DNA of 64,000 nt from Chenggangzhangella methanolivorans (GCF_019797865.1 NZ_CP081869.1:1550001-1614000); one strand, 5' to 3'. Numbered from the stretch's first letter, positions 1 to 9,615 are shown. The notes: a model not told the origin generated them from the sequence alone. Numbers and translations: made by a program.

Positions 1-172
1 GCCGCCAGGCGGACAAACGCATACCGGAATCCCGTACGAGGCCGCGGCGACGCGCGGCGACCCATCCTGTTACGGCCACCTTGGCACGTCCCTCCGGCGC
101 GGCGCGAACACGAATTGGCGCTCCGGCCATACGGGCGCCGTCCTGTGTCCGTCGCGCGACAACGAGCCGTCG

Positions 173-940
173 TCAGGGACGACCGACCGCCGCGCGCATG
201 GCGCGAAAGCCCTCATGGTCGGGATCGACGGGGGTGATCGCGATCCGCGTCCCGCAGCCGCCCTTGGGCTTCAGAACGGCCGAGACCACGCCCCAGAGCG
301 CCGGTGATCCGTCCGCCGCGACCGCGACCGCAGGTCCCCCGCTGTCGCCGCCGCACACCGTCTTCGAGGCGGTCGCGAACACCACATGGGCGCCCGATCC
401 CGTCGAGGCGCGCACGGACGAAAGCGTCGCGCTCTTCATCACGCCGGACCGGCCGCCCGGCGCCGTCGCCCCCGCGCCCGAGATCGCGCCGCCGATGCTC
501 CGCCCGAGAACGAGCGGACGCACGGCCGCGACCGGCTCGGCGAGACGGATCAGCGCCATGTCCGCGGCGATTTCGCGCTGGCGCGTCTCCGGGTCGCCGT
601 CCTTGTCCTTCCAGCCGGGGACATGGCCCGGAAAGCGCGCGATCGCCCGGGCGAGCAGCGGCTTCGGAACGGGCTTGCCGTCACGATAGGCGAAGACCGC
701 GACGCGGGCCGGACCCGCGGCTCCGTCGAGGCAGTGCCCGGAGGTCAGCACGAGGTCGGGCGCGATGAAGGCGCCGCTGCATTCAGCGACCCTGGCGCGG
801 CCGTCGGCGGTAGGCTCGACCGCCTGCACCGAAACCGTCGAGGACACGGGCGAGCCCTCGGTTTGCGCGGCGGCGGGCGCGGAAATCAGCACCGCGAGAG
901 CGAGGGCGGCGAGCGGGCGCAAAACGTCGCGCATCTGCAA
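173..940 (-). CDS. Secreted trypsin-like serine protease (S1 family)
   Basis: 255 aa. The first ~25 residues form a signal peptide ending APAAAQ, so the enzyme should act in the periplasm or outside. The chymotrypsin-fold triad is visible: His69 in TSGHC, Asp127 in AADMALIRL and Ser200 in GGDSGGPA. The His-loop cysteine pair and the Cys before the Ser loop (Cys196) fit disulphides typical of S1 proteases. The protein is short, with no PDZ or other extra domain, so it resembles standalone secreted trypsin-like proteins of Rhizobiales rather than DegP. Substrate unknown. It is transcribed divergently from tolQ; a CtrA-like GTAA-N7-TTAA site lies 14 bp upstream of its start (954-968). Confidence 0.85.
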   Translation of the reverse strand: MQMRDVLRPLAALALAVLISAPAAAQTEGSPVSSTVSVQAVEPTADGRARVAECSGAFIAPDLVLTSGHCLDGAAGPARVAVFAYRDGKPVPKPLLARAIARFPGHVPGWKDKDGDPETRQREIAADMALIRLAEPVAAVRPLVLGRSIGGAISGAGATAPGGRSGVMKSATLSSVRASTGSGAHVVFATASKTVCGGDSGGPAVAVAADGSPALWGVVSAVLKPKGGCGTRIAITPVDPDHEGFRAMRAAVGRP

Positions 941-1159
941 CAGAGAGCCTCCGGTAACGCTGTCTTAACCTTGACGAGCGATGAACGAGCCTAGCCCTGC
1001 GGGATCGGGTCGCAGTTTCAACACATTGACGCGCCAAAGGCGCGGACGCTCCGAGCCTCAAGGTCGATCGACGCGGCGGCCACGGTCCCTGAAGGACCGC
1101 GGCGCCCGGGTCGCGGCGCTTGCGGCCCCCGGCCGCGAGGACTGGAGACGACGAAGACG

Positions 1160-1837
1160 ATGCCGACCCCCGACATGTCGCTGTGGGGCCTGTTCCTCCA
1201 GGCCGCTCTGATCGTCAAGCTTGTTATGCTCGGCCTGCTCGCCGCGTCCGTGTGGTGCTGGGCGATCGTGATCGACAAGCAGCTGCTGTTCTCGCGCAAC
1301 AAGCGCAACATGGATAAGTTCGAGACCATCTTCTGGTCCGGCCAGAGCCTCGAGGACCTCTACCGCTCGCTGCTGAACCGTCCGAACTCCGGCATGGCGG
1401 CCCTGTTCGTGGCCGCGATGCGCGAATGGAAGCGCTCCTACGAGAGCGGCTCGCGCTCGGTCGCCGGCCTTCAGCAGCGCATCGACAAGGTTCTGGACGT
1501 CACCATCGCCCGCGAGGTCGAGCGGCTGGAGTCGAAGCTTCTCGTGCTCGCGACCGTCGGTTCGGCCGGCCCGTTCATCGGCCTCTTCGGCACGGTGTGG
1601 GGCATCATGACCTCGTTCCAGTCGATCGCGGCCTCGAAGAACACCTCGCTCGCGGTCGTGGCGCCCGGCATCGCGGAGGCGCTGTTCGCCACCGCCATCG
1701 GCCTGATCGCCGCCATTCCGGCGGTCATTTTCTACAACAAGTTCTCCAACCAGGTGACGCGCCAGGCGTCGCGGATGGAAGGCTTCGCCGACGAGTTCTC
1801 GGCGATCCTGTCCCGCCAGATCGACGAGCGGGGCTGA
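1160..1837 (+). CDS. tolQ: Tol-Pal system proton channel subunit TolQ
   Basis: 225 aa, the normal length. TolQ is the ExbB/MotA-type inner-membrane subunit that with TolR converts proton-motive force into movement of TolA, which maintains the outer membrane and its constriction at division. One membrane helix lies near residues 8-31; two more flank the conserved block from about residue 128 (VGSAGPFIGLFGTVWGIM) to about 190 (GIAEALFATAIGLIAAIPAV). It opens a tolQRAB run with only 4 bp before tolR. In related genomes ybgC sits directly upstream; here ybgC is about 12 kb away on the other strand. Confidence 0.97.
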   Translation: MPTPDMSLWGLFLQAALIVKLVMLGLLAASVWCWAIVIDKQLLFSRNKRNMDKFETIFWSGQSLEDLYRSLLNRPNSGMAALFVAAMREWKRSYESGSRSVAGLQQRIDKVLDVTIAREVERLESKLLVLATVGSAGPFIGLFGTVWGIMTSFQSIAASKNTSLAVVAPGIAEALFATAIGLIAAIPAVIFYNKFSNQVTRQASRMEGFADEFSAILSRQIDERG

Positions 1838-1841
1838 TCCC

Positions 1842-2290
1842 ATGGGCATGAGCGGAGGCGGAGGATCGGCAGGCGCCCACGGCGCGCGGCGGCGACGCCG
1901 CAGCCAGGTCATGGCCGAGATCAACATGACGCCGATGGTCGACGTCATGCTGGTGCTGCTCATCATCTTCATGGTGTCGGCGCCGCTGCTGACCGTCGGC
2001 GTGCCGGTCGACCTGCCGCAGACCTCGGCCAATCCTCTCAACGAAGAGAAGGAGCCGCTGACGATCTCGGTGAACACCCAGGGCGAAGTCTTCCTGCAGG
2101 AGACTCCCGTCACGGTCGAAGAGCTCGCGCCGCGCCTCATTGCAATCACGAATTCCGGCTACGACGAGCGCATCTACGTCCGGGGCGACCGCAACGTGAA
2201 CTACGGCCAGGTGATGAAGGTGATGGGCACGCTCTCCGGAGCGGCTTCAAGCGCGTCGCGCTCGTCACCGAGCTGGAGCAGGGGAGCTGA
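1842..2290 (+). CDS. tolR: TolR, biopolymer transport protein ExbD/TolR family (frameshifted in this sequence)
   Basis: Partner of TolQ in the proton channel. After a basic start comes the ExbD/TolR signature, with a membrane helix around residues 30-50 (EINMTPMVDVMLVLLIIFMV, including the Asp of the ion path), then the periplasmic domain (VDLPQTSANPLNEEKEPL). At about 2241 one base is missing: adding a base after CTCTCCGGAG restores the usual ending GFKRVALVTELEQGS with a TGA at 2288-2290. As given, translation would read on into tolA. This is most likely a sequence error, since the rest of the gene and its neighbours are intact. The gene sits 4 bp after tolQ and 4 bp before tolA. Confidence 0.93.
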
Positions 2291-2294
2291 CGCC

Positions 2295-3552
2295 GTGAAG
2301 GTGCGTCCCGGGCTCATCTTCTCCTCGACCGCTCACGCCGCGCTGCTCGCCTATGCGATCGTCGGCCTGAGCAGCGCGAAGCCGTTCGAGACCGGGCCGA
2401 CAGAGGCGCTTCCGATCGAGATCCTGACCCCGCAGGAATTCGACGCCATGACCAAGGGCTCGAAGACCTCGACGAAGATCGACGCGCCGAAGCAGAAGGC
2501 CGAGACGGTCGAGGCCGCCGAGCGAGCCGGCGTCCGACGACCTCAAGATCGCCAAGGAAGACGTCAAGGCCCCGCCGCCTCCGCCGCAGCCCGAGGCGAG
2601 CGACGCGCCGCCGGTTCCCGATCCCGCCAAGGTCGCTGCCGAGAAAGCCGCCGAAAAGGCCAAGGCTGCGGAAGCCGAGAAGGCCGAAAAGGCGGAGAAG
2701 GCTGAAAAGGCCGCCAAGGCCGCGCAGGAGAAGGCCGTGGCCGAGAAGGCCGCCGCGGCCAAGGCCGCGCAGGAAAAGGCCGCCGCCGCCGAGAAGGCCG
2801 AGAAGCTCGCCCAGGCCGAGGCCGCGGAGCTGCGCGCCAAGGAAAAGGCCGAGGCCGAAAAGGCCGCGCAGGAAAAGGTCGCGGCCGAGAAGGCCGCCAA
2901 GGAGAAGGCCGAGGCGCAGGCCAAGGCCGACGCCGAGAAGGCGGCGAAGGAAAAGGCCGAGAAGCTCGCCAAGGCGGAGGCCGAAAAGGCCGCCAAGGCG
3001 AAGGCGGACGCCGAAAAACAGGCCAAGGCCGAGAAGGAGGCCAAGGAGAAGGCCGCCGCCGCCAAGGCCGCCGAGCGCAAGTTCGACCCGACCAAGATCG
3101 CGAGCTTGCTGGGCGACAAGCCGTCGTCGAGCGAGAGCGCCATGAAGGACGTCCGCGACCCGAGCCGCAAGGCGTCCTCGGCGCGCGAGGCCGCGCCCGA
3201 GACGACCGCCGGCACCAGCCGCGGCACGGCGACCAAGCTCTCGATGTCGGCCCGCACCGGCATCGACAACGCCGTGCGCGAGCAGGTCATGCAGTGCTGG
3301 AACCCGCCGGTCGGCGCCTCCAACGACGGAAGCCTTGCGGTCAAGGTCTCGTTCACGCTCAACTCCGACGGCACGCTCGCCGACGGGCCGACCGTCACCA
3401 ACTCCTCGTCGAACCCCGCCTTCCGGGCGGCCGCAGGCGCCGCCACCCGCGCGGTGCAGCGCTGCGCGCCGCTCAAGCTGCCGGCCGAGGCCTACGACTA
3501 CTGGCGGCAGGTCACCATCAACTTCGATCCGCGGGACATGATGGGCGGATGA
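2295..3552 (+). CDS. tolA: TolA, periplasm-spanning Tol-Pal protein (frameshifted in this sequence)
   Basis: Starts with GTG at 2295, just after the reconstructed tolR stop. Parts in order: an N-terminal membrane anchor ([21 protein letters not shown]), a Pro-rich segment, a long Ala/Lys/Glu coiled-coil helix (about 2640-3080) built from [13 protein letters not shown] repeats, and a C-terminal TonB/TolA domain (about 3260-3550; [26 protein letters not shown]) that contacts TolB and Pal. The frame changes at about 2520 by one extra base; frame 3 before and frame 1 after together give one continuous protein of about 418 aa. This is probably a sequencing error. The Ala/Lys/Glu repeat also creates a 403-aa Ala/Ser-rich shadow frame on the minus strand. 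Confidence 0.93.
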
Positions 3553-3706
3553 GCCGGCTGGTTCGCGCCGTCATGCTCTCGCCGTCATGCCCGGCGATGC
3601 CGGAACTTCACGACGCAGAAGCCGCGGAGGCCCGCATGCGCGGGCCGGGCGGCTTCGGCGCTCAGTCCCTTCTAGCGCCGTCCCGCGCCGACACCGGAAC
3701 CGCTCG

Positions 3707-5035
3707 ATGACGACCCTCGCCGACCGCATGTTCAAGACCGCCGCGTGGATCGCCGCCCTCGCGGCGCTGGCCGCGGCCTTCGCGATGGTCGCGGCCCCGG
3801 CGCGCGCCCAGGTGTCGATCGACATCAACCAGGGCAACGTCCAGCCGCTGCCGATCGCGATCCCGGACTTCCTGGCCAACGGCTCGGACCCGCAGCTCGC
3901 GCGCGACATCGCCGGCGTCATCGCCGCCGACCTGAAGCGCTCTGGGCTCTTCGCGCCGATCGACCACAAGGCCTTCATCGAGAAGATCTCGTCCTTCGAC
4001 GCGCCCCCGCGCTTCGGCGACTGGCGCATCATCAACGCGCAAGCGCTGGTGACCGGCCAGGTGGTCCGCCAGGGCGACGGCCGCGTCTCGACCCAGTTCC
4101 GGCTGTGGGACGTGTTCGCGGGCAACCAGCTCGAGGGCCAGCAGTTCCTCACCGACAAGAACTGGCGGCGCGTGGCGCATCTCATCGCCGACATGATCTA
4201 CGAGCGCCTGACCGGCGAGAAGGGCTACTTCGACACCCGCGTGGTCTACGTCTCCGAGACCGGTCCGAAGGACAAGCGCGTGAAGCGCCTCGCCATCATG
4301 GACCAGGACGGCTTCAACAACCGCTTCATCACGGCCGGCGGCGAGCTGGTGCTGACCCCGCGCTTCAGCCCGACCAGCCAGGAAATCACCTACATGTCGT
4401 TCGGCAACGCGGACCCGCGGGTCTACCTGCTGAACCTCGAGACCGGCCAGCGCGAGCAGGTCGGCAATTTCCCCGGCATGACGTTCGCGCCGCGCTTCTC
4501 GCCCGACGGCCAGAAGGTCGCGATGAGCCTCGAGCAGGGCGGCAACTCGTCGATCTACGCGATGGACCTGCGCTCGCGCGCCACCACCAAGCTCACCGAC
4601 TCCGGCGCGATCGACACTTCGCCGTCCTACTCGCCGGACGGGAACCAGATCGTGTTCGAGAGCGACCGCGGCGGCAACCAGCAGATCTACGTGATGTCGG
4701 CCGGCGGCGGCGGCGCGCAGCGCATCTCCTTCGGCCAGGGCCGCTACTCGACCCCGGTGTGGAGCCCGCGCGGCGACCTCATCGCCTTCACCAAGCAGTC
4801 CGGCGGCAAGTTCGCGATCGGCGTGATGCGTCCCGACGGATCGGGCGAGCGCGTCCTTACCGAGGGCTTCCACAACGAAGGCCCGACCTGGGCCCCGAAC
4901 GGCCGCGTGCTGATGTTCTTCCGCGACCAGGGCGCGGGCCCGAAGATCTTCTCGATCGACGTCACCGGCAACGAGCAGGCGATCCCGACGCAAGGATTCG
5001 CCTCCGACCCGGCCTGGTCGCCCCCGCTGAACTGA
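3707..5035 (+). CDS. tolB: Tol-Pal system beta-propeller protein TolB
   Basis: 442 aa from the ATG at 3707; an upstream in-frame start at 3587 would add 40 unconserved Arg-rich residues. A signal peptide (membrane stretch [21 protein letters not shown]) is followed by the TolB N-terminal domain ([18 protein letters not shown]) and a six-bladed propeller of WD40-like repeats ([32 protein letters not shown]). TolB is periplasmic and binds Pal and the TolA C-terminus. It lies 154 bp after tolA, and that gap holds a degenerate GTCATGCCCGG-type repeat half. Confidence 0.96.
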   Translation: MTTLADRMFKTAAWIAALAALAAAFAMVAAPARAQVSIDINQGNVQPLPIAIPDFLANGSDPQLARDIAGVIAADLKRSGLFAPIDHKAFIEKISSFDAPPRFGDWRIINAQALVTGQVVRQGDGRVSTQFRLWDVFAGNQLEGQQFLTDKNWRRVAHLIADMIYERLTGEKGYFDTRVVYVSETGPKDKRVKRLAIMDQDGFNNRFITAGGELVLTPRFSPTSQEITYMSFGNADPRVYLLNLETGQREQVGNFPGMTFAPRFSPDGQKVAMSLEQGGNSSIYAMDLRSRATTKLTDSGAIDTSPSYSPDGNQIVFESDRGGNQQIYVMSAGGGGAQRISFGQGRYSTPVWSPRGDLIAFTKQSGGKFAIGVMRPDGSGERVLTEGFHNEGPTWAPNGRVLMFFRDQGAGPKIFSIDVTGNEQAIPTQGFASDPAWSPPLN

Positions 5036-5046
5036 GCCCCGAACGC

Positions 5047-5200
5047 GTCATCCCGGACGGCCCATAAGGGCCGATCCGGGATCGTCTTCCGAGTTGGACG
5101 AACAAACCTCGTCATGCCCCGGCTTGTCCGGGCATCCACGCTTCCGAAGCGCAGCGTTCTGTGACGAAGCGTGGATCCCCCGGACAAGCCGGGGGATGAC
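5047..5200. repeat. Two REP-like palindromes after tolB
   Basis: A short hairpin (5047-5086, GTCATCCCGGA ... TCCGGGATCG) is followed by a 90-bp imperfect palindrome (5111-5200). The latter begins GTCATGCCCC, has inner arms ATCCACGCTTC/GAAGCGTGGATC and ends GGGGGATGAC. The same architecture recurs at 30373, 33484 and 35415 and in the 17.3-18.2 kb array. They lie only between genes, and this one sits between convergent genes, where it may also act as a transcription end. Confidence 0.8.
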
Positions 5201-5236
5201 GACTGAGGTCTTCCCTCTCGACTCGTCGCCCTTCGG

Positions 5237-5624
5237 CTACCGCTTCTTCGCCGCGTTGAGCTCGGCCGCCGCGTTCACCAGCGCCGCCAGCACGTCCTCG
5301 TCGATCGCCTCGCCCTCGCGGATGTCGATCGCGCGCCGCACATTTCCGTCAAGGCTCGCGTTAAACAGACCCGCCGGGTCATCGAGCGCCGCTCCCTTGG
5401 CGAAGGTCAGTTTTCACGACCGCCTTGTAGGTCTCGCCGGTGCAGATGATCCCGCGGCACTCCCAGACCGGAACGCCCCGCCACTTCCACTCCTCGACGA
5501 CGTCGGGCATCGCGCGCCGGATGACGGCGCGCACACGCGCCAGCGTCTCGCCGCGCCAATCGGCTAGGTCGGCGACCCTCTGGTCGATCAGTTGAGACGG
5601 AGTCGGTTCCACCGCTTCGCCCAT
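5237..5624 (-). CDS. DUF1801 (YdhG-like) protein, frameshifted
   Basis: About 128 aa once one extra base is removed. The N-terminal part runs VADLADWRGETLARVRAVIRRAMPDVVEEWKWRG..VWECRGIICTGETYKAVVK. The plus-strand run TTTT at 5411-5414 should be TTT; then the frame continues LTFAKGAALDDPAGLFNASL..NVRRAIDIREGE to AAKKR and TAG at 5237-5239. This matches the whole DUF1801 fold (iron-chaperone/YdhG-like family, function poorly known). It is an unusually clear homopolymer error because both halves match the family. The gene lies in a minus-strand pair inserted between tolB and pal. Confidence 0.85.
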
Positions 5625-5649
5625 TCTGCGCCTCCAATGGCTTCCGCCG

Positions 5650-5931
5650 TCAGCTTCCCACCAGCGTGTCCTTGAAGCGATCGGGAACGCTTTTCATCTG
5701 CTCGTCGAGATCCCAGTCGGTCGGCTTTTCTTTTGGTTGAAACCAGGTCGCGCCTTTGGCGAGCCATTCCGCACGGTACGCTTTCACGCCCTCAACCGTG
5801 CAGTCCTCGTAGCCAAACTCAACGCCGCAACAGGAGCAGATGTCGTACGTCGGCTCCGTGCCATCCGGCCCCCACGGCTCGTGTTGGTTGAAGCCGCAGA
5901 CGCGGCAATGATTGAGCTCTTTCCGATCCAT
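5650..5931 (-). CDS. Small zinc-ribbon-like hypothetical protein
   Basis: 93 aa from the ATG at 5931; a longer reading would add 37 unconserved residues. Two Cys pairs, C9-x2-C12 and C32-x-C34-C35, surround a PWGPDGTEPTYDIC segment, which suggests a rubredoxin- or zinc-ribbon-like metal site. The C-terminal half is charged (EWLAKGATWFQPKEKPTDWDLDEQM). I recognise it as a widespread hypothetical family without an assigned function. It is visibly less GC-rich than its neighbours and splits the tolB-pal interval, so it may be a later arrival. Confidence 0.75.
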   Translation of the reverse strand: MDRKELNHCRVCGFNQHEPWGPDGTEPTYDICSCCGVEFGYEDCTVEGVKAYRAEWLAKGATWFQPKEKPTDWDLDEQMKSVPDRFKDTLVGS

Positions 5932-6147
5932 CCCTCCCCCCTGTGTCCTTCCGGACTCACCTGTGAGGAGTTCCCCTCCCCGCCCCATCGCGGCCACGTT
6001 CGCGCCGCCTTCGGCGGGCGTTTTCGAGCTCCGCGGTTCCACTGTCGCAAGGGCGAAATCAACCTTTGCTTAATCCTAACGGAACCTTCGGTTAACGGGG
6101 AGAATGCTATGGATTGCGCAACCGACAGCCACAAGGAGTCATCGGGT

Positions 6148-6666
6148 ATGTTGCGTACCATGCGTATCGGCCGTAGCGCCAAGATCGCCGTCGCGCTGTG
6201 CGCGGCGCTCGCCCTCGGCGCGTGCGCCAAGAAGCCCGGCGAAGGAATGGACGGCGCGAACGGCTACGGCGCCGGCGGCGGCCGCGGAGGCCCTCCCGGA
6301 AGCCAGCAGGACTTCGTCGTGAACGTCGGCGACCGCGTGTTCTTCGAGACCGACTCGACCGAACTCACCTCGACGGCCCGCGCGACGCTCGACAAGCAGG
6401 CCTCGTGGCTCAGCCGCTATCCGCGCTACTCGATCCTCGTCGAAGGCCACGCCGACGAGCGCGGCACCCGCGAATACAACTTCGCGCTCGGCGCCCGCCG
6501 TTCGCAGGTGAGCCGCGACTACCTCGCGGCCCGCGGCGTCTCCTCGAGCCGCATGCGCACCACCTCCTACGGCAAGGAACGTCCGGTCGCGGTGTGCGAC
6601 GACATCTCCTGCTGGTCGCAGAACCGCCGCGCGGTCACCGCGCTCTCGGGCGGCGCCGGCTCCTGA
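6148..6666 (+). CDS. pal: Peptidoglycan-associated lipoprotein Pal
   Basis: 172 aa from ATG 6148, chosen because AAGGAG (6133-6138) lies 9 nt upstream; an in-frame ATG at 6160 is the alternative. The lipoprotein signal has lipobox LGAC with Cys26. A Gly-rich tether is followed by the OmpA-like domain (DRVFFETDSTELTSTARATL, ILVEGHADERGTREYNFALGARR), which binds meso-DAP peptidoglycan. Pal anchors the outer membrane to the wall and cycles between TolB and peptidoglycan. Confidence 0.96.
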   Translation: MLRTMRIGRSAKIAVALCAALALGACAKKPGEGMDGANGYGAGGGRGGPPGSQQDFVVNVGDRVFFETDSTELTSTARATLDKQASWLSRYPRYSILVEGHADERGTREYNFALGARRSQVSRDYLAARGVSSSRMRTTSYGKERPVAVCDDISCWSQNRRAVTALSGGAGS

Positions 6667-6674
6667 CGAACTTC

Positions 6675-6716
6675 GGTCCCGGGACCCCGCGTCGCTTGAC
6701 GCGCGGTCCCGGGACC
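6675..6716 (+). terminator. Long GC hairpin between pal and cpoB
   Basis: GGTCCCGGGACC occurs twice (6675-6686 and 6705-6716) around GCGTC-GCTT-GACGC. The two halves can pair into one long stem, and each copy is itself palindromic. No T-run follows, so it is not a classical intrinsic terminator. It could slow polymerase, protect the pal mRNA end or set a pal/cpoB expression ratio. Confidence 0.45.
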
Positions 6717-6790
6717 GGCCCTAATTCGGCCGAAGTGAAAGCGTAACAGGCGAAAATCGCCTCGCTCACCGGCCGGGACCTCTTCCGAAC

Positions 6791-7873
6791 ATGTTCGATT
6801 CGACGCGCTCCAAGATCGCCAGGCGGCTCGCGCTCGGCGCCGCTTTCGCCTGCCTGACGGCCTCCGCCGCCGTGGCCCAGGCGGCCGGCGAGGGAGCGGC
6901 TCCAAACTGGCTCGAGCAGCGCGTGCAGGGGCTCGAGAAGGGCCTCGCCTTCTTCGGCGGCCGCGACGAGCGCCCCGCCGCGCCGAGCGTCGTGCAGCCG
7001 GCCCAGTCCTCGATGGCCGACATCGCCGTCCGTCTCGATCGGCTCGAGAACCAGATCCGGCAGCTCAACGGCCGCATCGAGGAGATGCAGTTCCAGACCC
7101 GCAAGAACGACGAGAACCTGCGCAAGATGCAGGGCGACGTGGATTTCCGCCTGCAGGATCTCGAAAGCGGCAAGGGCGGAGGCGGTGGCTCGTCGAAGCC
7201 TGCCCGAACCGTCGCGGCGACGCCGGCGACTACGGCGGCTCCTCCGGTCCTCGACCGCCTCGACGGGCCGCAACGACGGCCTCGGCGCGCCCCCCTCCAG
7301 CCTCGGGCAGACGCGCTCGAGCGGCGGATCGGGCGACGCCATCGGCGGCCTTCTCGACGACGACCCCAAACGCCGATGAGCATCCGTCCGCCGGGCGTCG
7401 GCGGCGGCTCGCAGTCGGTCGGCGCGAGCGGCCTGCCGGACCGCAACGCCGGCGGAGACCGCATGGCCTCTCGCGATTCGGGCGGGATCACCGCGGGCTC
7501 CGGCTCGCCCAACGACCAGTTCGCGCTCGGCGTCGGCTTCGTGCAGCGGCGCGACTACGCCGAGGCCGAGGCGACGTTCCGCGACTTCCTGCGGTCGAAC
7601 CCGAACGATCCGAAGGCCGCGGAAGCGCGCTACTGGCTCGGCGAGAGCCTCTATCAGCGCAAGAAGTATCCGGACGCGGTCGAGACCTTCCTCGGCATCT
7701 ATCGCGACAACCCGCAGTCGGCGAAGGCGCCCGAAAGCATGCTGAAGCTCGGCATGGCGCTGAACGGCATGGGCGAGAAGGAGCAGGCCTGCGCGACGCT
7801 CGACGCGGCCGGCAAGAAATACACCCGGATCAAGGCCCAGTCCGACCGCGAGTACAAGCGGATCGCCTGCTGA
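6791..7873 (+). CDS. cpoB: Cell division coordinator CpoB (tol-pal system protein YbgF), middle part in a wrong frame
   Basis: 360 aa as read. Signal peptide (to AVAQA), coiled coil (about residues 78-122, VRLDRLENQIRQLNGRIEEM), linker, then C-terminal TPRs (about 240-355, FALGVGFVQRRDYAEAEATF, ARYWLGESLYQRKKY). CpoB ties outer-membrane constriction to septal peptidoglycan synthesis. The linker at 7250-7375 reads as an Arg-rich string in this frame, while the +1 frame gives a sensible Gly/Ser linker (GLGAPPSSLGQTRSSGGSG). Two compensating single-base errors near 7250 and 7372 therefore hide a local frameshift behind an apparently intact gene. Confidence 0.9.
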   Translation: MFDSTRSKIARRLALGAAFACLTASAAVAQAAGEGAAPNWLEQRVQGLEKGLAFFGGRDERPAAPSVVQPAQSSMADIAVRLDRLENQIRQLNGRIEEMQFQTRKNDENLRKMQGDVDFRLQDLESGKGGGGGSSKPARTVAATPATTAAPPVLDRLDGPQRRPRRAPLQPRADALERRIGRRHRRPSRRRPQTPMSIRPPGVGGGSQSVGASGLPDRNAGGDRMASRDSGGITAGSGSPNDQFALGVGFVQRRDYAEAEATFRDFLRSNPNDPKAAEARYWLGESLYQRKKYPDAVETFLGIYRDNPQSAKAPESMLKLGMALNGMGEKEQACATLDAAGKKYTRIKAQSDREYKRIAC

Positions 7874-7901
7874 GGTCCGAGGGCGAGAGGCGGTCAGGTC
7901 G

Positions 7902-8972
7902 ATGAACGACGCGGCTCCGCCCTCGAAAGACCCCAAGCGACGCGCGTCCACCGCCCGCCGCGGCGTCAGGACCGCCGACCTTCCCCCGGCCGACCCGATC
8001 GGCGGCGTGGAGAGCGTCAAGCTGTTCGAGCGGGCGTTCGCAGGCCGCAAGTCGGCGCTGCTCGCCGTGTCGGGCGGCGCGGACTCCACGGCGCTCCTGG
8101 TCCTGGCCGGCGAATGGTTCCAGACGGGCGGCGCGCCCAAGATCGCGGTCGCGACCGTCGATCACGGCCTGCGCGAGGAGGCCCGCGCCGAGGCCGACGC
8201 CGTCGAGGCGCTCGCCGGACGCTTCGGGCTGCCGTTCGCGCGGCTCGACGGACGCACCGCGCCGCGCGACACCCGGATCGAGGAGACCGCGCGGGTCTCG
8301 CGCTACGGCGCGCTGCTGGCGCACGCGCGGTCCATCGGGGCGGATGCGGTCGCCACCGCCCATACGCTCGACGATCAGGCCGAGACGGTGCTGATGCGGC
8401 TGTCGGCTGGCAGCGGCCCGATGGGGCTCGCGGCCATGCGCCACGCCGTGCGGCGCGACGGGATCGAACTGCTGAGGCCGTTCCTCGTGGTGCCGAAGGC
8501 GCGGCTCGTCGCGACGCTGAAGGCGCGCAATCTCGGCTGGGCCGAAGACCCCATGAACGTCGACCCGCGCTTCGCCCGCGCGCGGCTGCGCTCGGCGCGC
8601 GGCGCGCTCGAACGCGAGGGCATGACCGCCGAGCGGCTCGGCGTGCTCGCGTTCCGGATGGCCCGGGTCAACGCCGCGATCGAGGCGGCGATCGATCAGG
8701 CGGCCGCGCTCCATGTCGCGCGCAAGAACGGCGTCTCCGTCATCGGGGCGAGCGCCGCCACGCTGCCGGACGAGATCAAGCTGCGCCTGCTCGGCCGCGT
8801 CATCGCCGAGATCGGCGGCGTGCGCGTCAAGCTCGAGCGGCTGGAGCGGCTCGCCGATCACATCGTCACCAAGTCGTCGGGAGCCAACACGCTCGCCGGG
8901 GCGCGCATCGCTTGGGATTCCGAGGGCGCCATCAAGGTCTCGTCCGCGCCGCCGCGCCGGGAGCGCCGTTAG
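7902..8972 (+). CDS. tilS: tRNA(Ile)-lysidine synthetase TilS
   Basis: 356 aa. The PP-loop ATP-binding motif SGGADS is at residues 57-62, followed by AVATVDHGLREEARAEADAV and ATAHTLDDQAETVLMR. TilS ligates lysine to C34 of the tRNA that reads AUA, so the codon is decoded as Ile. It follows cpoB by 28 bp, the usual order in Rhizobiales, where ftsH commonly comes next; here a copper chaperone follows instead. Confidence 0.94.
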   Translation: MNDAAPPSKDPKRRASTARRGVRTADLPPADPIGGVESVKLFERAFAGRKSALLAVSGGADSTALLVLAGEWFQTGGAPKIAVATVDHGLREEARAEADAVEALAGRFGLPFARLDGRTAPRDTRIEETARVSRYGALLAHARSIGADAVATAHTLDDQAETVLMRLSAGSGPMGLAAMRHAVRRDGIELLRPFLVVPKARLVATLKARNLGWAEDPMNVDPRFARARLRSARGALEREGMTAERLGVLAFRMARVNAAIEAAIDQAAALHVARKNGVSVIGASAATLPDEIKLRLLGRVIAEIGGVRVKLERLERLADHIVTKSSGANTLAGARIAWDSEGAIKVSSAPPRRERR

Positions 8973-9096
8973 GTCGCCCGCGGCTCCGCGGCCGCAAAGA
9001 CCGTGGCGAAGCGCCTGGTCCCGTTCTAAGAAGGCTACCCGCAAAGCAGCGTCGGCCCGGTCGGCCGCGCCCGCCACAGCCGGAGTTCCGTTCCCA

Positions 9097-9615
9097 ATGC
9101 CGAAGCTGCTTCCGCTGCGCCTCGCCGCGCCTTTCGCCGCTCTCCTCTTCGCGCTTTCCGCCGGGGCGGCGAGCGCGCACGAATACACGGTCGGCAAGCT
9201 GATGATCGGCCATCCCTGGTCGCGCGCCACCGTTCCGGGCGTGAAGGTCGCCGGCGGCTACTTCACCATCATGAACCACGGCGACAAGCCGGACCGCCTC
9301 GTCGCCGTGTCGGTTCCGTTCGCCGAACGCGCCGAGATGCACGAGAGCTCGGTCGAGGACGGCGTCGCGAAGATGCGTGAGATCGAGGGCGGCGTCGAAG
9401 TCAAGCCCGGCGAGACCGTATCGTTCGCGCCCGGCGGCAAGCACCTGATGTTCGTCGGCCTCAAGACGGCCCTGACCAAGGGCGAGAAGGTCAAGGGCGA
9501 GCTCACCTTCGAGACCGCCGGCAAGGTCGAGGTGGAGTTCGCGGTCGAGGCTCCCGGAGCCGCGCCGGCGCCGAAGTCCGGCGACATGAAGGGCATGGAC
9601 CACTCGGGCCATTGA
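9097..9615 (+). CDS. Periplasmic copper chaperone PCu(A)C family
   Basis: 172 aa from ATG 9097, with a signal peptide ending AASAHE. The Cu(I) site of this family is present: a MHE motif, a downstream Met (KMREIEGGVEV) and KHLMFVGLK at the end, i.e. the HxnMx21-22HxM arrangement. A short Met/His tail (MKGMDHSGH) could bind extra copper. Such proteins deliver copper to the CuA centre of cytochrome oxidase, usually with Sco. No Sco or oxidase gene is seen in the window. Confidence 0.9.
   Translation: MPKLLPLRLAAPFAALLFALSAGAASAHEYTVGKLMIGHPWSRATVPGVKVAGGYFTIMNHGDKPDRLVAVSVPFAERAEMHESSVEDGVAKMREIEGGVEVKPGETVSFAPGGKHLMFVGLKTALTKGEKVKGELTFETAGKVEVEFAVEAPGAAPAPKSGDMKGMDHSGH

Noticed and set aside
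1..172. Possible coding sequence at the left edge
   Set aside because: The only frames are Arg/Ala-rich shadows with no recognisable motif; nothing is annotated there.
2265..3476. 403-codon Ala/Ser-rich frame on the minus strand
   Set aside because: It is a mirror of the TolA Ala/Lys/Glu coiled coil; TolA has conserved ends and correct context, the mirror does not.
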